The position numbers and the translations under genes are program-made. A stretch of DNA of 16,706 nucleotides from Verrucomicrobiota bacterium (GTDB lineage: Bacteria > Verrucomicrobiota > Verrucomicrobiia > Opitutales > Opitutaceae). The DNA is taken from the NCBI GenBank assembly GCA_023446865.1, contig JAEXPL010000107.1, forward strand, positions 1 through 16,706. The letters are read 5' to 3'. Of this stretch, positions 13,246 to 16,706 are shown piece after piece (positions within the stretch are counted from its first letter, which is position 1; the number at the start of each line of letters is the position of its first letter). The notes beneath the pieces are model-generated. The model searched no databases, was not told where the DNA came from, and saw nothing but the letters and a program-made list of their open reading frames with translations.

Positions 13246-14235
13246 TCAGTAGAATTTCAGCTTGGGCAGATCTTGGTTGTCCACGAGGCCGATCGGCCGG
13301 TCGTCGGTGTCGACGACCAGCAGGTCGTCGATCTTGTGGCGCTCGAAGAGCTTGAGCGCCTCGATGGCGAGCAGGCCCGAGGCGATTGTCTTCGGCCGGC
13401 GTGTCATGAAAGTGGACACTGCTTGGCGCAGGAAATCGGGGCCGGTCAGCGCGCTGCGGCGGAAGTCGCCGTCGGTGAAGATCCCGGCGAGGCGGCCGTC
13501 GGCCGGGTCGACGACGGCGAGGCTGCCCGCCTTGGCGCGGGTCATCGCAAGGATCGCGTCCTGGGTGCTGGCGGTCGCGGGCAGCACGGGCAGCCGGTCG
13601 CCGGTGCGCATGATGTCGTCGACTTTCAACAACAGAACCATGCCGAGATTGCCGGCAGGATGAAAGCGGGCGAAGTCCTCGCGGGTGAGGCCCCGCGCCT
13701 CGAGGAGCACCATCGCGAGCGCGTCGCCGAGGGCGAGCGCGGCGGTGGTGCTGGCGGTGGGGGCGAGCTTGAGCGGACAGGCTTCGGCGGGGACACGGTA
13801 GAGGAGAAGCTGTTCGCACGCCTGGGCGAGTGGTGAATCTTCGCGGGCGGTGAGGGCGACCAGGCGCACGCCGAACCGCCGGAGCAGCGGGCACAGGCGG
13901 ACGAGCTCCTCGGTCTGGCCGCTGTTGCTGACCAACACCGCGAGATCGCCATCGCTGCACAGACCGAGGTCGCCATGGAGCGCTTGTGTGGCGTCCAGAA
14001 ACAGGGCCGGGGCGCCAATGCTGTTGAGGGTGCCAACCAGCTTCTCGGCGATGTGGGCGGATTTGCCGACGCCGGAGAAGATCAGCTTGCGGCCGGCCGA
14101 CACCGTTTCCTCGACGGCGCGGAAGGCTGCGACGAAACGTTCGTCGAGCGCGGTGGCAGTGGCGTCGAGCGCGGCGCGTTCGGTGGCGAGGCAGGTTCGC
14201 GCCTTGGCGAGAACGGTGGCGGCATCGGGGCTCAT
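13246..14235 (-). CDS. kdsD: D-arabinose-5-phosphate isomerase (KpsF/GutQ/KdsD type)
   Basis: 329 residues from the ATG at 14235; a TTG directly before it is in frame but unnecessary. This enzyme interconverts ribulose 5-phosphate and arabinose 5-phosphate, the first step toward KDO for lipopolysaccharide. The SIS domain covers about 35-175: IFSGVGKSAHIAEKL (52-66) with Lys58, HGDLG with His87, SNSGQTEE (103-110), and LAPTASTTAALALGDALA (157-174) followed by the conserved FHPAGNLG (191-198, His192). Two CBS domains follow (about 203-260 and 272-325), including GIFTDGDFRR and VDNQDLPKL. Length and architecture match the family. No other KDO gene is in view. The gene is divergent from the LysM lipoprotein gene. 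Confidence 0.94.
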   Translation of the reverse strand: MSPDAATVLAKARTCLATERAALDATATALDERFVAAFRAVEETVSAGRKLIFSGVGKSAHIAEKLVGTLNSIGAPALFLDATQALHGDLGLCSDGDLAVLVSNSGQTEELVRLCPLLRRFGVRLVALTAREDSPLAQACEQLLLYRVPAEACPLKLAPTASTTAALALGDALAMVLLEARGLTREDFARFHPAGNLGMVLLLKVDDIMRTGDRLPVLPATASTQDAILAMTRAKAGSLAVVDPADGRLAGIFTDGDFRRSALTGPDFLRQAVSTFMTRRPKTIASGLLAIEALKLFERHKIDDLLVVDTDDRPIGLVDNQDLPKLKFY

Positions 14236-14318
14236 CAAGATTTGAGTCGCAGGACTCGGGTGTCACCCTACGGTTCCGGCTTCCTCCATCAAAACCATTT
14301 TCCTGTTTCGCTTCTGCC
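14236..14318. promoter_or_regulatory. 83-bp divergent promoter/operator region between kdsD and the LysM lipoprotein gene
   Basis: Two short inverted repeats stand side by side: GAGTC-GCAG-GACTC (14244-14257) and the odd palindrome GGGTGTCACCC (14258-14268). The remainder toward the lipoprotein ATG is pyrimidine-rich (TTTTCCTGTTTCGCTTCTGCC) with no SD. The repeats may form an operator shared by the two genes; this is inference. Confidence 0.4.
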
Positions 14319-15164
14319 ATGCGTTCCGCTTTCGCCGCCATTTGTTTCGCCGTACTGGTCGTTGTCGGCGGAATGGGGCTGGCCGGTTGCCAGCCGAACG
14401 AGAATCTGCCGTTTGCTGCGGAGATCGATGAGCCGCTCTACCGGCGGGGCATGCAGTTGCTCCGTGGCGGGCGTTCACAGGAGGCGCTGGAGGCGTTCTT
14501 GAAGGTGGTGGAGAAGCGGGGAGGCGAGGCTCCGGAGTCGCATCTGGAGTGTGGTATCCTCTATCTTCAGTACATCAAGGACCCGGTCGCGGCCATCTAC
14601 CATTTTCGCAAGTACCTTGCGCTGCGGCCGAACAGCCCACAGGCGACGCGCACCCGCGAGCTGATTGAGACGGCCACCAAGGAGTTTGCGCGGACGTTGC
14701 CGGCGGGCCCCTTCGAGGGGCAGGTGGAGCGGCTCGATCTGCGCGACACAGTTGCGCGTCTCCAGCAGGAGAACTTCCAGCTCAAGGAGCAGATCGCGCA
14801 GTTGCGCGGGCTGCCGGCGTCGATGCGACCGCAAATCGCTGCGGCGGCACCGAGTGCGAGCTCCCCCGAGCCCGAAGGGGAGCCACAGGAGACCGACATG
14901 GCTCCGGAGTCCGATGTAGCACCTGCTATTCCGGTGGCCGCGCCGAGGCTGACGCAACCGGGGCCGTCGCCTCAGCCAGTGGCGCCGCCGCTGGCCCCAT
15001 CCGGACGGGTGCACACGGTGCAGAAGGGGGATTCGCTCTACAGCATCAGCCGGCAGTATTACGGTAACGGCGGAAAAGTGCCCGAGATCGTAGCGGCCAA
15101 TCGAGGGACTCTGCAGGACCGGAACACCCCGCTGAAGATCGGTATGCAGCTCAAGCTGCCCTGA
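14319..15164 (+). CDS. LysM-domain lipoprotein with TPR-like region
   Basis: 281 residues. A lipoprotein signal (hydrophobic stretch, then LAGC with Cys24 as the acylated residue) indicates export and anchoring to a membrane, probably the outer one. Residues about 35-125 are helical and TPR-like (YRRGMQLLRGGRSQEALEAFLKVVE, then AAIYHFRKYLALRPNSPQA). A short coiled coil follows (about 138-164, DTVARLQQENFQLKEQIAQLR), then a Pro/Ala-rich linker (about 165-228), and a C-terminal LysM domain (231-281, HTVQKGDSLYSISRQYYGNGGKVPEIVAANRG) that binds peptidoglycan glycans. The combination suggests an envelope-organising or cell-wall-tethered scaffold protein, with no enzyme domain. The start is set by the signal peptide. 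Confidence 0.9.
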   Translation: MRSAFAAICFAVLVVVGGMGLAGCQPNENLPFAAEIDEPLYRRGMQLLRGGRSQEALEAFLKVVEKRGGEAPESHLECGILYLQYIKDPVAAIYHFRKYLALRPNSPQATRTRELIETATKEFARTLPAGPFEGQVERLDLRDTVARLQQENFQLKEQIAQLRGLPASMRPQIAAAAPSASSPEPEGEPQETDMAPESDVAPAIPVAAPRLTQPGPSPQPVAPPLAPSGRVHTVQKGDSLYSISRQYYGNGGKVPEIVAANRGTLQDRNTPLKIGMQLKLP

Positions 15165-15571
15165 ACTGTATCCAAGCGGCTGAATGGTGAGGGGTGAGCC
15201 GGCGGCCCGACGCGGTCGATTGCGACATCGAGCGGCGCTGAGTGCATGAACTGGTGCCTTGCGTGTGCGCTGGTCGCTTGGTGCCCGGGGCCGTGGGAGC
15301 GAGTGCAGGCGGGAACCCGGGCGGCAGCCGATGTGATTGATAGAGTACGACAGTGTGCGGTCAACGTCGACCACTCCTGTCCTCCGTAATCGCCCGGGAG
15401 CGTTGTATGGCCTTGGCCTGAAGGTGCGGGCTGGCAGTTCCCTGCCGCCGCATCGACGCATACCCAACTGCAGGTCATCCAGACTACAGCAACAACCCCC
15501 CCATGCCTTGCGCTTCTGCCGTCGACCGGTGCCCTGTGCCGGCGGCGCGGAGTTCTGGGCCCGTTACGACA
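15165..15571 (+). promoter_or_regulatory. 407-bp leader region of the TonB-dependent receptor gene
   Basis: No convincing gene is seen. Open frames here (for example an 84-codon frame starting at 15337) overlap the receptor start and look random. I looked for a cobalamin riboswitch, common before such receptors, and found no B12-box-like or other riboswitch consensus. Direct repeats GAGTGCA (15240-15246 and 15301-15307) and TGGTGCC (two copies near 15252 and 15280) and a run of seven C (15496-15502) are present. No clear promoter or terminator was identified. Confidence 0.4.
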
Positions 15572-16706
15572 ATGCACCCAAAAACACGTAAGAAGTTCCT
15601 GGCCTCGCTCGCACTGGTGGGCGCATGGCCACTCGCGGCTCAGACCGCTGCCCCCGCCCCCGCCACAGCCCAACCGAGCGAAGCCTCCGAGGAGGTCGTC
15701 GTCCTCAGCCCGTTCGAAGTCTCGGCCAGTTCCGAGTCCGGCTATACCGCCACCGACACCCTCGCCGGTACCCGTATCCGTACGGACCTGCGCGACGTCG
15801 GCTCCTCGCTCTCGGTCATCACGAAGGGCTTCCTGCAGGACGTCGGCGCCACCAACAACGCCACGCTGCTCCAGTACACGACCAACACGGAAGTGTCCGG
15901 CACGTTGGGCACTTATTCCGGTCTGGGCAACGGCCAGACCCTGAACGAAACCGGCACCCTGCGCAGCGGCAACGTCAAGAACCGTATGCGTGGTTTGTCG
16001 GACGCCGACAACACCCGCGATTTCTTCACCACGGACATTCCGTGGGACTCCTACAACGTGGAGCGCATTGACCTCCAGCGCGGCCCGAACGCCATCCTGT
16101 TCGGTCTCGGCAGCCCGGCCGGTATCATCAACGCGTCGGTCAACAACGCGACGTACAAGACCAAGGGCCAGGCGGAGTTCCGCTACGGCTCGTACGGCAC
16201 CATGCGCGGCAGCCTCGACTTCAACCAAGTGCTGATCGACAACGTGCTCTCCGTTCGCGTGTCGGGCTTGTTGGACAACAAGAAATACCAGCAGAATCCG
16301 GCTTTTGAGGACGACCATCGCTTCTCGATCGCCCTGCGTTTTGACCCGAAGCTGATCAAGGCCAAGGGCTTCAACACCAGCATCAAGGCGAAGTACGAGG
16401 CCGGCGATATCGACGCCAACCGCCCGCGCATCCTTCCGCCTTACGACAACGTCACGCCGTGGTTCGCCGCGGTGCAGCAGAATTCGAACGGCACCTACAC
16501 GGCCGCCAGCGGTCTCGGCAAGACCGGCGTCAACTATCCCGCGGATGTCGGCGCCTCCTCCAACCCGTGGATCGCGCAGATCGCGGGCAACCAGCAGCAA
16601 CCCATCTGGTTCATCGACGGCAACAGCAACCAGCTCTACCGCATCTACGGCGGCTTCGTGAATCGCGGTGCGCGCACGACCGCCGGCGTCGCCCAGGGCG
16701 CCTCCG
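15572..16706 (+). CDS. TonB-dependent outer-membrane receptor, N-terminal part (3' end outside window)
   Basis: 378 residues are encoded before the window ends; a complete receptor is typically 900-1,200 residues in this group, so most of the barrel is missing. The N-terminus MHPKTRKKFLASLALVGAWPLAAQ is a signal peptide. A TonB-box-like stretch, EEVVVLSPFEVSA (40-52), follows the pattern seen in Opitutaceae receptors. The plug domain spans about 60-195: LAGTRIRTDLRDVGSSLSVITKGFL, and VERIDLQRGPNAILFGLGSPAGIIN with the typical RGPNA/GSPAG turns. Beta-strand-rich barrel sequence follows (EFRYGSYGTMRGSLDFNQ, SVRVSGLL). It imports a siderophore, vitamin or oligosaccharide using TonB-ExbBD energy; the substrate cannot be read from this part. 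The ATG at 15572 is chosen because the signal peptide begins there; no SD is visible. Confidence 0.95.
   Translation, partial: MHPKTRKKFLASLALVGAWPLAAQTAAPAPATAQPSEASEEVVVLSPFEVSASSESGYTATDTLAGTRIRTDLRDVGSSLSVITKGFLQDVGATNNATLLQYTTNTEVSGTLGTYSGLGNGQTLNETGTLRSGNVKNRMRGLSDADNTRDFFTTDIPWDSYNVERIDLQRGPNAILFGLGSPAGIINASVNNATYKTKGQAEFRYGSYGTMRGSLDFNQVLIDNVLSVRVSGLLDNKKYQQNPAFEDDHRFSIALRFDPKLIKAKGFNTSIKAKYEAGDIDANRPRILPPYDNVTPWFAAVQQNSNGTYTAASGLGKTGVNYPADVGASSNPWIAQIAGNQQQPIWFIDGNSNQLYRIYGGFVNRGARTTAGVAQGAS

Noticed and set aside
12863..14341. A 492-codon minus-strand frame overlapping kdsD
   Set aside because: Arg/Pro-rich composition, in a different frame from the isomerase, whose SIS and CBS motifs are complete.
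15496..15502. Run of seven C as a phase-variation tract
   Set aside because: It lies about 70 nt before the receptor start, outside any gene, and one short run in GC-rich DNA is unremarkable.
15165..15571. Cobalamin riboswitch before the TonB receptor
   Set aside because: I could not find the B12 box or the conserved core segments; the similarity is limited to short GC-rich words.
15059..16600. A 513-codon minus-strand frame opposite the TonB-dependent receptor
   Set aside because: No domain, and it spans both a gene and its leader on the opposite strand; the plus-strand receptor is unmistakable.

Overview
The window looks like chromosomal DNA of a GC-rich, Gram-negative Verrucomicrobiota bacterium, most likely Opitutaceae. 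The evidence is the TonB-dependent receptor at the right edge, whose N-terminus (VVLSPFEVSA, then a SGYxATDTLAGTRI block) is a hallmark of receptors in that family. Supporting signs are a DUF5060/DUF4038 secreted glycosidase, a KDO-pathway isomerase (hence LPS and an outer membrane), and many start codons without a Shine-Dalgarno sequence. The assignment is by pattern recognition only.

Layout, left to right. (1) Positions 1-3256, plus strand: the C-terminal part of pyruvate:ferredoxin oxidoreductase, then a dihydroorotate-dehydrogenase-like flavoprotein, closed by a good terminator-like hairpin. (2) 3363-4010, plus: a hemolysin III/PAQR membrane protein, convergent with (3) 4077-9046, minus: a secreted DUF5060/DUF4038 protein downstream of a hybrid sensor histidine kinase (Cache-like sensor, HAMP, PAS, HisKA, HATPase, receiver). 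(4) A 337-bp non-coding stretch with strong inverted repeats, then a minus-strand CPBP-family membrane protease. (5) 10056-11090, plus: a long-chain polyprenyl diphosphate synthase, divergent from the protease across 60 bp. (6) 11165-12630, plus: an ECF sigma factor followed after 2 nt by a single-pass membrane protein, a plausible anti-sigma factor of unfamiliar type. (7) 12813-13232, plus: a YjbQ/UPF0047 protein, convergent with an arabinose-5-phosphate isomerase (13246-14235, minus). (8) 14319-15164, plus: a LysM lipoprotein divergent from the isomerase. (9) A 407-bp gap, then the start of a TonB-dependent receptor that runs off the window.

Functionally these are mostly central and envelope genes: pyruvate-ferredoxin metabolism, quinone or undecaprenyl side-chain synthesis, KDO supply for LPS, an envelope-type ECF sigma module, a peptidoglycan-binding lipoprotein, and carbohydrate sensing, degradation and uptake (kinase, glycosidase, TonB receptor). 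I see no CRISPR array, transposase, prophage, tRNA or rRNA. I found no convincing wholly new system. The most interesting items are the DHODH-like protein that lacks the DHODH catalytic cysteine yet sits next to PFOR, the sigma/membrane-protein pair without a zinc anti-sigma motif, a period-7 degenerate repeat just upstream of a start codon, and the structured kinase leader.
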